DNA from: CAYQCE01 sp964415885
GTDB lineage: Bacteria; Zixibacteria; MSB-5A5; JAABVY01; JAHJOQ01
DNA length: 61,089 bases
Assembly: GCA_964415885.1 (NCBI GenBank)
Contig: CAYQCE010000018.1
Coordinates: forward strand, 1 to 61,089
Direction: 5' to 3'
The position numbers were made by a program, and so were the translations under genes. The notes under the pieces were generated by a model. The model had not been told where the DNA came from. It saw nothing but the letters and a program-made list of their open reading frames with translations, and ran no database searches. This document shows positions 8,706 to 17,327 of the stretch, piece by piece (positions within the stretch are counted from its first letter, which is position 1; every line of letters starts with the position of its first letter).

Positions 8706-10835
8706 CTACTTCCGCATCGAAAGCGAAATTCTCTTGCGGGCCAGATCCACCTCGAGAACTTTCACCTTTACTCGCTGGTGGACCTTCACAATATCATTAG
8801 GGTCCGTAACAAACTTGTCCGCGAGCTGACTGATATGCACGAGACCGTCCTGATGCACGCCGATATCCACGAACGCCCCGAAATTGGTGACATTCGTTAC
8901 TATTCCCGGCAGAGTCATACCCGGATGGACATCCTCCATCGTCTGAACTGAATCATCGAACGAAAAAGCCTCATATTCCGAGCGTGGATCACGACCCGGT
9001 TTGGCGAGTTCATCCATGATATCACGCAGCGTCGGCATGCCGACCGTATCGGTCACGTATTTCTTCAGGTCGATCTTTGAACGCAGCTTTTCATCCTGCA
9101 TCAGATCCGTCACAGTGCAGCCAAGATCTTCCGCCATTTTTTCGACAATATGGTAGCTCTCCGGGTGAACGGCGCTTCGGTCCAGCGGATTCTCCGCCTC
9201 GGCTATTCTCAGGAATCCCGCCGCCTGCTCGAACGCCTTCGACCCGAGACGGGGCACCTTCTGGATGACCTTCCGGGACTTGAACGGCCCGTTCTCCGAA
9301 CGGAACTTCACGATATTCTCTGCGAGTTTCGGTCCGAGTCCGGAGACATATGTGAGGAGCTGTTTCGAGGCAGTGTTAACCTCGACTCCCACAGCGTTGA
9401 CGCAGCTCACTACTGTGTCATCGAGCGAGAGACGCAGCCGCGACTGGTCGACATCATGTTGATACTGCCCGACACCGATCGATTTCGGATCGATCTTGAC
9501 CAGCTCGGCGAGCGGATCGAGAAGGCGTCGACCGATGGATACCGCACCCCGCACGGTGAGATCGTGATCCGGGAATTCCTCCCGCGCGACATCCGACGCG
9601 GAATATACAGAGGCACCGGATTCGTTTACCATCTCCACCGAGACATGATTCGGCAAACCGAGCTGTTTCAGAAATGCCATAGTCTCACGGCTCGCTGTGC
9701 CGTTTCCGACTGCGATCACATTGATCTTGTACTTCTCGCACAGTGCCTCGATTTCGCGGACGGCTTCCGTCTTCTGCGCATCGGACCCGAACGGGAATAT
9801 CGTCGAATAGTGATCGAGATTCCCCTCCCGGTCGATGCAGACGATCTTGCAACCGGTCCTGAATCCGGGATCAACAGCGAGCACGTTCTTGCGGCCGAGA
9901 GGCGGCGACATCAGAAGCTCCCTCAGATTGGCCGCGAAAACCCGGATCGCTTCCTCGTCTGCGAAATTCTTTGTATTGTTGCGAATCTCGGTTTCCATCG
10001 ACGGCGCAAGCAGCCGCTTGTAGCCATCCTCGATCGCAAGCCGCACCTGATCGGAAGACTCGTGATCCCCCGTGACAAACATGTCAAGCAGGATCGCATG
10101 CGCTCGCTCAAGCGGCGGTTCGATGGACAGTCTCAGATATCCTTCGTGCTCTCCCCTTCTCAGGGCAAGGAAACGATGAGAGACAATGTCGCGCAATGGT
10201 TCTATATAGTCAAAGTAGTCTTCGTACTTCGCCCCTTCAGTCTCCAGTCCGTCGACGACCGTGCTTTCAATGACGGCTTCCTTTTCGAACAGCGTACGGA
10301 TCCGTGCGCGAGCGTCTGCATCCTCCGCTATCCACTCAGCTATAATGTCTCGCGCGCCGGCGAGAGCCTCATCAACAGTCTCAACACCCTTCTCAATATC
10401 AACGTACGATTCCGCTACTGCCTGCAGATCGATATCTTCCTGCTCGAAGATGACCTCCGCAAGCGGCTCAAGACCTTTCTCACGGGCGACCGTGGCGCGA
10501 GTCCTCTTCTTCGGCTTGAACGGAAGATAGATATCCTCCAGTTCGGCCATAGTGTCAGCGGCTTCGATTCTCTCTCGAAGCTCGTCAGTCAGCAGCTCCC
10601 GCTCCCCGAGCGATTTCAAAATCGCTTCTCGCCGTTTATCCATCTCGCGAAGCTGCACTATTCTATCACGGATAGCCGTTATCTGGACCTCATCCAGACT
10701 TCCGGTGGCCTCCTTGCGATACCTCGCTATGAACGGTACGGTCGCGTCGTTGTCGAGAAGCTCGACCGTCGCCTTGACCTGCAGCGGCCGGATGCTCAAC
10801 TCCGACGCTATTCTCTCATAATGTATGTCGCTCAT
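8706..10835 (-). CDS. tex: Tex-family RNA-binding transcription accessory protein
   Basis: Tex proteins bind nucleic acid and influence transcription. Domain order is typical: N-terminal helical region, YqgF-like core (VLAVDPGFRTGCKIV, VEMVNESGASVYSAS), helix-hairpin-helix modules (NIVKFRSENGPFKSRK), and C-terminal S1 domain (GIVTNVTNFGAFVDIG, DGLVHISQL). Length 709 aa is standard. It is transcribed alone, divergent from the DUF418 gene, with no close partner. Long frames on the opposite strand are codon-bias shadows. Confidence 0.95.
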   Translation of the reverse strand: MSDIHYERIASELSIRPLQVKATVELLDNDATVPFIARYRKEATGSLDEVQITAIRDRIVQLREMDKRREAILKSLGERELLTDELRERIEAADTMAELEDIYLPFKPKKRTRATVAREKGLEPLAEVIFEQEDIDLQAVAESYVDIEKGVETVDEALAGARDIIAEWIAEDADARARIRTLFEKEAVIESTVVDGLETEGAKYEDYFDYIEPLRDIVSHRFLALRRGEHEGYLRLSIEPPLERAHAILLDMFVTGDHESSDQVRLAIEDGYKRLLAPSMETEIRNNTKNFADEEAIRVFAANLRELLMSPPLGRKNVLAVDPGFRTGCKIVCIDREGNLDHYSTIFPFGSDAQKTEAVREIEALCEKYKINVIAVGNGTASRETMAFLKQLGLPNHVSVEMVNESGASVYSASDVAREEFPDHDLTVRGAVSIGRRLLDPLAELVKIDPKSIGVGQYQHDVDQSRLRLSLDDTVVSCVNAVGVEVNTASKQLLTYVSGLGPKLAENIVKFRSENGPFKSRKVIQKVPRLGSKAFEQAAGFLRIAEAENPLDRSAVHPESYHIVEKMAEDLGCTVTDLMQDEKLRSKIDLKKYVTDTVGMPTLRDIMDELAKPGRDPRSEYEAFSFDDSVQTMEDVHPGMTLPGIVTNVTNFGAFVDIGVHQDGLVHISQLADKFVTDPNDIVKVHQRVKVKVLEVDLARKRISLSMRK

Positions 10836-10980
10836 CTCTACATGCCTCTCGATAGGTACTCTGATAACAAGTCAACTTTTAAGATATGCAATCATGCGCA
10901 AAATCAAACCCGATTTTGTGATTTCCGAACCGATTTAGTTATGGCACCTGCTCTACTACGACCATATAATTGAATCATTC

Positions 10981-11004
10981 TGATAGCATTTCCGTATGCT
11001 ATCA
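10981..11004. promoter_or_regulatory. Perfect 9-bp inverted repeat upstream of the DUF418 gene
   Basis: TGATAGCAT, six-base spacer, ATGCTATCA, ending 47 bp before the DUF418 start. No T-run follows, so it is more likely an operator or leader hairpin than a terminator. No adjacent regulator gene is present. Confidence 0.4.
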
Positions 11005-11051
11005 AATATGGAATCTGGTACCCATGATTGAGATAAGATGGAGACATTCGA

Positions 11052-12383
11052 ATGCTCGGTGAACACGCCCTGAAGCCGGTCCAGGAAACGGAGCGAATAT
11101 TCTCGATAGATGTACTTCGAGGTTTCTCGCTTCTTGGAATCCTTATGGTAAACGCCCAAATCTTCGCCTATCCATCCACAGTTCTTTTCAATCCCATGTC
11201 CTTCGGGGATTTCGCGGGTATGAACAGGGTGGCATGGATATTCGGCTACCTGTTTTTTAACCAGAAGATGATGACAATATTCTCGATGCTCTTCGGAGCC
11301 GGTGTCATCCTCATGCATCAGCGCGCGCTAGCGAAGGATGTCCCGTTCGGCAAGATCTACTTCAGGCGTCTCCTCTGGCTGTTTGTCATCGGAATGATAC
11401 ACGCATACCTGATCTGGTATGGCGATATCCTCGTTCCATATGCGCTCTGTGGGTTGATTCTCTATCCGCTCCGAAAACTTTCACACAGGTGGTTGATCAG
11501 CTTGGGGGCAGTCGTTCTCCTGATCGGAATGGGGATCACGTTCGCATCGGGTCTATTCTTCACTTTCGTACAAGACCAGGCGAAGGCAGCGGCCGCTGCG
11601 AAGGCTGAAGGCAGAGAGCCAACCGAGCAGGAAAAGCAGTTCGCGGAGGTCTACGAGCAAGTCAAGCCGGGATTCGATCCGTCGGAGGAAAAGCTTCAGG
11701 AAGAAATCGACGCGATGCGCGGCTCGTACATCGAGACAATCTCGTATCAGATCATACCGACAATAATCATGCAGACGCAGGCATTTCTCTTCTATCTCTC
11801 GTGGCGTGCGCTCGGGATGATGCTGATCGGGATGGGACTCATGAAACTCGGCATATTCTCGGCGGAAAAATCGATGCGGTACTACGCCACGATGTCCGCA
11901 ATCGGATATGTTGTCGGGCTCACTCTCACCGGAATCGGCACAGCGACTCTCATCGAGCACGAGTTCGACTTTGCGCACTATTTCAAGATCGGCAGCCAGT
12001 TTGACTATGTCGGCAGCGTGATTGTGACATTCGGGCATGTCGGTCTCGTGATGGCTATCTGCAAAAGCGGCGTGTTCCGTAAACTCCGCGAACATCTCGG
12101 AGCGGTAGGACGGATGGCGTTCAGCAACTATCTTTTGCAATCCGTAATCATGACATTCATATTCTATGGCTGGGGACTGGGATATTTCGCGAGGATCGAT
12201 CGCTTTGGACAGCTCCTTATCGTGCTCGGTGTCTGGCTTCTCCAGATAGTGATCTCACCGATCTGGCTGAAGCACTTCAAACTCGGCCCGGCGGAATGGC
12301 TCTGGCGGACGCTGACTTACTGGAAGATGCAGCCGTTCAAGCGTGAAGAAGAGCCGAAAGATCCAACGCTGGCAGCAGAGTAG
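11052..12383 (+). CDS. DUF418 (YeiB-like) multi-pass membrane protein
   Basis: A large integral membrane protein with about ten hydrophobic segments. The opening ERIFSIDVLRGFSLLGILMVN is the usual start of DUF418/YeiB proteins, and the C-terminal half contains GRMAFSNYLLQSVIMTFIFY and GPAEWLWRTLTY, the DUF418 core. A charged loop (about residues 175-225) separates the two halves. The family's function is not established; related heparan-acetyltransferase-like proteins suggest acyl transfer, but that is inference. GGAG eight bases upstream supports ATG 11052. Single gene. Confidence 0.88.
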   Translation: MLGEHALKPVQETERIFSIDVLRGFSLLGILMVNAQIFAYPSTVLFNPMSFGDFAGMNRVAWIFGYLFFNQKMMTIFSMLFGAGVILMHQRALAKDVPFGKIYFRRLLWLFVIGMIHAYLIWYGDILVPYALCGLILYPLRKLSHRWLISLGAVVLLIGMGITFASGLFFTFVQDQAKAAAAAKAEGREPTEQEKQFAEVYEQVKPGFDPSEEKLQEEIDAMRGSYIETISYQIIPTIIMQTQAFLFYLSWRALGMMLIGMGLMKLGIFSAEKSMRYYATMSAIGYVVGLTLTGIGTATLIEHEFDFAHYFKIGSQFDYVGSVIVTFGHVGLVMAICKSGVFRKLREHLGAVGRMAFSNYLLQSVIMTFIFYGWGLGYFARIDRFGQLLIVLGVWLLQIVISPIWLKHFKLGPAEWLWRTLTYWKMQPFKREEEPKDPTLAAE

Positions 12384-12913
12384 CTGAAGCCTCCACTCGA
12401 ATTGTTCGAGTTTTCGCGGACCACGGTCCAACCGCCAGGCAGGAGTGTGTCCTGCGAGCCGCTTCCTCCTAACGTTGTGTCTGTTCCTGCGTCCGGTTGC
12501 AGCCGAACGTGTGAACAGACACGCATAAGATTCTATAATCCAGCAACTTATCGAACGATCGGCGCTTATACCGCCTTTTTCCGAGGATCAGGCAACTCCA
12601 GAAAAGCGCCAAAGCCCTCCACACCTACTCGCAGATATTGGTTCTGTCGCCAGGCAATTGCATGACCTGCGATTCCAGCATCAACCTTGTGCCGCACTTC
12701 ACAAAGAGACAATACAAATCTTCTCCTGTTTAGCTCACGGGCACGTCTAAGTTCGGAGAAACCAAACTCGACCAAGACGTCGAATCCCGCATCACCTTAC
12801 CCCTAACACATTGCACTCCAGCCTACTGCATAATCTGATCCACTTTACGGTAATATCTTATTCCAGAGCCGACCAGCTTATCCAAAGTGCTGCCATCCTG
12901 TGAAAGAAATCAC
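12384..12913. other. Intergenic region with a long stem-loop
   Basis: About 530 bp without a convincing gene. A minus-strand frame at 12566-12775 (TTG start, about 69 aa) has no clear ribosome site or family match and may be a remnant. The notable element is the stem-loop at 12477-12522 listed separately. Confidence 0.4.
12477..12522. repeat. 46-bp near-palindrome (large stem-loop)
   Basis: Outer arms GTGTCTGTTC and GAACAGACAC are perfectly complementary. Inside, CTG faces TGT, and then an inner near-palindrome CGTCCGGTTGCAGCCGAACG continues the stem with two mismatches centred on TGCA. No T-run follows. The design closely parallels the stem-loop at 45517-45560, which also has CTG facing TGT between outer and inner stems. 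Confidence 0.6.
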
Positions 12914-12973
12914 TTGACATCTTGTATTATTATTCATATCGTTTTACTAATCTTTACGTACCATATATGGTAC
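12914..12973 (+). promoter_or_regulatory. Promoter and 16-bp palindromic operator of the Rrf2 gene
   Basis: TTGACA at 12914-12919 is followed at 17 bp by TATCGT, a fair -10. Downstream, GTACCATATATGGTAC at 12958-12973 is a perfect 16-bp palindrome ending 29 bp before the Rrf2 start codon. Rrf2-family regulators usually bind short palindromes in their own promoters, so it is a candidate autoregulatory operator. Confidence 0.55.
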
Positions 12974-13002
12974 AATACTGTGGGAGAAAGAGAGAGTCGG
13001 GG

Positions 13003-13509
13003 ATGAAGTTTTCCACAAGAGCGAGATACGGTCTACGTATGATGATCGAGCTCGCTCGTGAGCTTAAGAAGCACAAGCTCGTCCATCTCGGCAGGATTTC
13101 CGAGATCACGGGCGTATCTGAAAACTATCTCGCTCAGCTCGCAATTCCCTTGAGAAACGACGGACTGATAATCGGAGTCTCCGGCAAGAGAGGCGGATAT
13201 CATCTCTCGCGAGCCCCGGAGAATATAACCGTCGCGGATATCATAACGGCTGTAGACGGCCCGATGACTCTCACCGATTGTGTGATGAACCCGGATATAT
13301 GTATGAACTCGAGCTTCTGCGAGGCTCGGATGATCTGGGTGATACTGAGTGATGCCATGGACTCACTGCTAAATCGATTCACTCTCGCGGATATGATCGA
13401 CAAGAACAGGATTGATGAAATCCGTGAGGAGTATGGGCATCTTCAGTTGCTGGATGCGGACAAGTTTTTATCTGCCGTGGACGCAAGGGCCAACGGCGGA
13501 CATAGATAG
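13003..13509 (+). CDS. Rrf2-family transcriptional regulator, probable Fe-S sensor
   Basis: The winged-helix core is standard for Rrf2/IscR proteins: KFSTRARYGLRMMIELA, ISEITGVSENYLAQL and the wing SGKRGGYHLSRAPENI. Three cysteines in LTDCVMNPDICMNSSFC have C-x6-C-x5-C spacing, close to the cluster ligands of IscR/NsrR, so it may sense redox state, NO or iron-sulfur supply. I chose ATG 13003 because homology begins there; upstream in-frame codons overlap the palindrome. It precedes an iron-sulfur/heme membrane complex, its likely target besides itself. Confidence 0.88.
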   Translation: MKFSTRARYGLRMMIELARELKKHKLVHLGRISEITGVSENYLAQLAIPLRNDGLIIGVSGKRGGYHLSRAPENITVADIITAVDGPMTLTDCVMNPDICMNSSFCEARMIWVILSDAMDSLLNRFTLADMIDKNRIDEIREEYGHLQLLDADKFLSAVDARANGGHR

Positions 13510-13551
13510 AAGAATAAGCAGATTGGGATAGAAGGAGAGGTATCAACACCT

Positions 13552-14466
13552 ATGATGTGGCTTCAGATTTTCTCGCTTGCCTGTGTCGCGGTGGCAATAC
13601 TCGCGATTATCGGCAAAGTCTTGCGCTATCTCAGAGCGCCTCAACACATGCGTTGGGAACTCTACCCGGTTCCGCACGAGAAGGGCAGAGCCGAGTATGG
13701 TGGTTCCTATCTCGAAGAACTCGACTGGTGGACAAAGCCGAGAGAATCGGACAAGATCAACGAACTCAAGGAGATGGCCGAGGAGGTGCTGCTCCTGAAA
13801 GGCGTGTATAAGAACAATCGTCGCGTCTGGAGCTCTTCCTTCCCCTTCCATTTCGGAATGTATCTCCTGATCGGCTGGCTTGTACTGCTTCTCGGCGGAG
13901 CGATCCTTCAACTGGCGGGCATTCAGGTCGGAGTCGACTCGAGTGTGTTCGGCAAGATCGTGCACTACCTGACCGCAGTCTGCGGCTACGCAGGTCTTGT
14001 CATGACAGCATTCGGCGCGCTGGGGCTTTTCATCTGGCGAGCAACTGATGATCGGCAGAAGGAATTCAACGCCCCCATCGATTATTTCAACCTGTTACTG
14101 ATGGCGGGCATGTCGATAGTTGTTCTCGTTGCGCACCTGACTGTCGATCCGGCGTTTGCCGCTCTGCGGCAGTATGTAGGTGCCACGGTGACATTCGCGC
14201 CGGTCAGCGTACCATCAACCTTATTCGGAGTCTCCGTCGGACTGTTGTCATTTTCGATTATGTGGGTCACGATAACGAGGATGTCGCATTTCGTCGCGAA
14301 ATACTTCCTCTATCACGCGGTCCGCTGGAACGACGAGCCGAACGAGCGAGGCAGCAGAATCGAAGAGAGTCTGGTCAAGCTCTTAAACGAGAAGGTGACC
14401 TGGAGCGCGGATCATATCCAGTCCGGCAAAACCTGGGCTGAAGTGGTCAAGGAGATGAAGAAATGA
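13552..14466 (+). CDS. TmcC/DsrM/HdrE-like cytochrome b membrane subunit
   Basis: About five to six membrane helices, with a cytoplasmic segment after the first helix (HMRWELYPVPHEKGRAEYGG, ELDWWTKPRE) characteristic of TmcC-type NarI-family subunits in anaerobes. Histidines within helices (FHFGMYLL, KIVHYLTAV, VLVAHLT, MSHFVAKYFLYHAV) are candidate axial ligands for two b hemes. It should pass electrons between the quinone pool and the CCG-domain iron-sulfur subunit, whose start codon overlaps this stop by 4 bp. No periplasmic cytochrome c gene, the usual Tmc partner, is present. Confidence 0.85.
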   Translation: MMWLQIFSLACVAVAILAIIGKVLRYLRAPQHMRWELYPVPHEKGRAEYGGSYLEELDWWTKPRESDKINELKEMAEEVLLLKGVYKNNRRVWSSSFPFHFGMYLLIGWLVLLLGGAILQLAGIQVGVDSSVFGKIVHYLTAVCGYAGLVMTAFGALGLFIWRATDDRQKEFNAPIDYFNLLLMAGMSIVVLVAHLTVDPAFAALRQYVGATVTFAPVSVPSTLFGVSVGLLSFSIMWVTITRMSHFVAKYFLYHAVRWNDEPNERGSRIEESLVKLLNEKVTWSADHIQSGKTWAEVVKEMKK

Positions 14467-16091
14467 GTAACGATAAATCGACAAACGCAAAACTCAGAGT
14501 CAAAGATATCGGGAAGAAGGCGGATCCGCTCGTCAATATCGACATGACCAATCTCCCGAAGCTCCCGTATCCGTACGAGGACTGGGAGGATCCGCCAATC
14601 GAGGAACTGTCCGAGAAGAAACGTGCCGGACGTAATGTAAGCCTCGATGGTGTTATGAATGTCGTCATCGAGGAGCCGGAGACGGAAGAAGAGAAAGAGG
14701 AGATGGTCGCGAAGTTCCTCGTCGGCCTGCGCAAACTCCTCTCGAAGGAAAACAACTGGACATTCCTCAAGCCGCTCATGCTCTCTCTCGATAACTGTGT
14801 CAAGTGCAACACGTGCCAGGACGCATGCCCGATTTTCGAGTCGAGCGGAAAGCTGAGCGCTTACAGGCCGCTCTTCCGATCCGATCTGCTCCGTCGTATA
14901 ATCAATAAGTATGTCAAACCGGGTGGAAAGCTGACCGCGAAATTTACCGGGTCCGACATAGATTTGAACTGGGATACAGTAGCGCGCCTGGCGCAGTTGT
15001 CGTACCGATGCACTCTATGCAGGCGCTGTGCACAGACCTGCCCGATGGGTGTCGACAACGGCCTCCTCGCTCGCGAGATACGCAAGCTTTTCAGCCAGGA
15101 GCTCGGCATCTCGCCGCAGGAGCTTCATGCCGACGGCACGATCAAGCAGCTCGAAACCGGGTCATCCACCGGAATGAATCCCGAGGCGCTCCTCGATCTG
15201 ATGGAGTTCGCCGAGGAGGACATCAAGGACCGCACGGGCCTCGATATCAAGATTCACCTCGACAAACCTGATGCGGACATTCTCCTGATACACAACGCGG
15301 GCGAATTCCTTTCATGGCCGGAGAATCTTGAGGCGTTCGCGATTTTGTTCGAGCTCGCCGGAGTGAGCTGGACGCTCTCCTCCGATATGGTCGGATACGA
15401 TTCGGTGAACTACGGTCTATTCTATGATGACACCCAGTACGCGAGAGTGACTCTTAAGCACGCCGAAGTCGCCAGGAAACTTGGTGTCAGGAAGGTTGTC
15501 GTGGGTGAATGCGGTCATGCGCATAAGGCGATCATGGCTATCGGAGATCGTATCTGGCTCGGCGAATCGAACATTCCGCGTGAGTCATGCATGGCAACGA
15601 TGGAAGACCTGATCTTAAACGAGAAGGTAATGATCGATCCACGCAGAAACGATTTTCCGGTTACAACGCATGACCCGTGCAACTTCACGCGCTCGATGGG
15701 TATTATTGAGCCGCAGAGACGGATTCTGCGCAAGATCTGCCCGCAGTTCCGTGAAATGACTCCGCACGGCGCGCATAACTATTGCTGTGGCGGCGGTTCC
15801 GGATTCGCAATCATGCAGTCGCATAACTTCCCGAACTGGAAGATGGCGATCTCCGGACGCAAAAAGTTCGCCCAGATTCTGAATGCGTTTTCGAAGGAGG
15901 AACTCGCGCCGGACGTGAACAAGTATGTCTGCGCACCCTGCTCTAACTGCAAAGGCCAGATTCGTGATATAATAACGTACTTCGATGCGAACGAGCGCTG
16001 CGGCTTTCTGTATGGCGGATTGGTCGAGCTCATTGTAAATTGCATGACGGACGTTAAGGAAGGCTTTATCGACTGGGATGATTTCCATTAA
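14463..16091 (+). CDS. TmcB/DsrK/HdrD-like CCG-domain iron-sulfur oxidoreductase
   Basis: Two 4Fe-4S motifs (Cys112, 115, 118, 122 and Cys183, 186, 189, 193) precede a cysteine-rich domain containing HDPCNFTR, NYCCGGGSGF and VCAPCSNCKGQ, the CCG-type ligands that in HdrB/HdrD hold the catalytic cluster reducing disulfides. Length 542 aa fits TmcB-type proteins; the first 100 residues are charged and of unknown role. It forms a two-subunit membrane complex with the preceding gene, and probably oxidises or reduces a thiol/disulfide or exchanges electrons with a soluble partner. Confidence 0.88.
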   Translation: MSNDKSTNAKLRVKDIGKKADPLVNIDMTNLPKLPYPYEDWEDPPIEELSEKKRAGRNVSLDGVMNVVIEEPETEEEKEEMVAKFLVGLRKLLSKENNWTFLKPLMLSLDNCVKCNTCQDACPIFESSGKLSAYRPLFRSDLLRRIINKYVKPGGKLTAKFTGSDIDLNWDTVARLAQLSYRCTLCRRCAQTCPMGVDNGLLAREIRKLFSQELGISPQELHADGTIKQLETGSSTGMNPEALLDLMEFAEEDIKDRTGLDIKIHLDKPDADILLIHNAGEFLSWPENLEAFAILFELAGVSWTLSSDMVGYDSVNYGLFYDDTQYARVTLKHAEVARKLGVRKVVVGECGHAHKAIMAIGDRIWLGESNIPRESCMATMEDLILNEKVMIDPRRNDFPVTTHDPCNFTRSMGIIEPQRRILRKICPQFREMTPHGAHNYCCGGGSGFAIMQSHNFPNWKMAISGRKKFAQILNAFSKEELAPDVNKYVCAPCSNCKGQIRDIITYFDANERCGFLYGGLVELIVNCMTDVKEGFIDWDDFH

Positions 16092-16109
16092 TACGGGAGG
16101 CAGATAGCT

Positions 16110-16919
16110 ATGGCCTTACAAGGCCTTTTTTCAAGCTCAAATCATGAGTCAAAGGATCCGGATGAACGGTTAGCCGCGGTCAGGGACCTGAACGATATCG
16201 CCATTCTCTGCAAGCTCGCCAAAGAGGATGGCTCCTCGCGTGTCCGCCTTGCGGCTGTGGAGAAGATTACCGACCAGGATTCTCTGAGCGACATCGCACT
16301 AAACGGAAACGAGATAGACGCCCGAATCGCTGCGGTCGAAAAGATCGACTCTCAGGAGGAGCTTGCGAGGATCATAAAAATCCGCAAGAACTATCAGCTC
16401 ATGGGTGCCTGCTTCACAAAGATCACCGACCGCGATATTCTCGAGCGAATTGCGCACGATAAGGATTACAACATGTCCGCGCGCCGGATGGCGATAGAGA
16501 ACTTCGCCAACGAAGCGTACCTGTCGGAGATCGAAGAAAAGAAATCGCGCACTGACCCGCCGACATCTCCGGAGGAAGTCAACGAGTTGATCGACAAGTA
16601 TGGCGCCGAGAATCTCGCTCGTGCACTCGGGCGATTTCGCGGCAGCAAGTCAGCGATTGTCGCGCTCGGCGAGATTATTCGTCACGGCGGAGATGCGGGA
16701 GAAACCGCCCTGGAGTATGTCGCAAAAGGCCTGACATATTCCAACAAAGAAGTTGCAGATGCTGCTCATGAGGAGCTCGCCAGGATCTATGATGGAGTGC
16801 TGATCGCAAAGCTTATCTCGCTCATGGACAATGCGCGACTTCGTGACAAGATATTAGAGGTGCTGAAGGAGATCGATCATCCGGATGCACGGCAGATTGT
16901 CGAATCGGAGGATGAGTAG
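16110..16919 (+). CDS. HEAT-like repeat protein of the Tmc-like locus
   Basis: This 269-aa soluble protein consists of short helical repeats with a recurring pattern (RLAAVRDLNDIAILCKLA, RLAAVEKITDQDSLSDIA, RIAAVEKIDSQEELARII), each about 25 residues, like HEAT/ARM scaffolds. No catalytic motif is visible. GGGAGG lies upstream, and it follows the iron-sulfur subunit by 18 bp, so co-expression is likely. Its role is probably to scaffold or link the respiratory complex to the two-component proteins downstream; this is inference from position. Confidence 0.75.
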   Translation: MALQGLFSSSNHESKDPDERLAAVRDLNDIAILCKLAKEDGSSRVRLAAVEKITDQDSLSDIALNGNEIDARIAAVEKIDSQEELARIIKIRKNYQLMGACFTKITDRDILERIAHDKDYNMSARRMAIENFANEAYLSEIEEKKSRTDPPTSPEEVNELIDKYGAENLARALGRFRGSKSAIVALGEIIRHGGDAGETALEYVAKGLTYSNKEVADAAHEELARIYDGVLIAKLISLMDNARLRDKILEVLKEIDHPDARQIVESEDE

Positions 16920-16951
16920 GACAGCCGAGCCTGTCGAAGGAGGATAGTACT

Positions 16952-17323
16952 GTGCCCAAAAAGATACTGATAATCGATGACGAAGAAGACATGCGGATTT
17001 ACCTCCAGACTCTCCTTGGAAAAGCCGGTTACGATACGGAGACCGCGATAAACGGCAGAGATGCCCTCGACAAGTTTCCGGACATCGATCCGGACCTGAT
17101 AACACTCGATATTCTCATGCCGCAAAAGAGCGGCCTGAACTTCTTCCAGGCGATTCGAGCTCGCGGCGGTTCGAAGAATATACCGGTGATAGTGCTCTCG
17201 GGAGTCACATCACACCAGGAGTTCTTCGATAAGGAGAAGCTGGAAGGTCCTACGATATTCGTAGAGAAACCTATCAACGCAGATGATTTTCTCTCCAGAG
17301 TGAAGGAGATGTTGGGAGAGTGA
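16952..17323 (+). CDS. Single-domain response regulator (CheY-like) 1
   Basis: A stand-alone receiver domain of 123 aa: acidic pair in IIDDEEDM, phospho-acceptor Asp in LITLDILMP, switch Ser in VIVLSGV, and conserved Lys in VEKP. There is no DNA-binding output, so it acts by protein contact or in a phosphorelay. Start is GTG with AAGGAGGA upstream. It is 4 bp from the kinase gene. Confidence 0.92.
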   Translation: MPKKILIIDDEEDMRIYLQTLLGKAGYDTETAINGRDALDKFPDIDPDLITLDILMPQKSGLNFFQAIRARGGSKNIPVIVLSGVTSHQEFFDKEKLEGPTIFVEKPINADDFLSRVKEMLGE

Positions 17324-17327
17324 TTGG

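Noticed and set aside
9150..10973. 607-codon plus-strand ORF
   Set aside because: Antisense shadow of Tex produced by codon bias; the minus strand has all Tex domains.
12566..12775. Minus-strand ORF of 69 codons between DUF418 and Rrf2
   Set aside because: TTG start without ribosome site and no recognised family; possibly a remnant.
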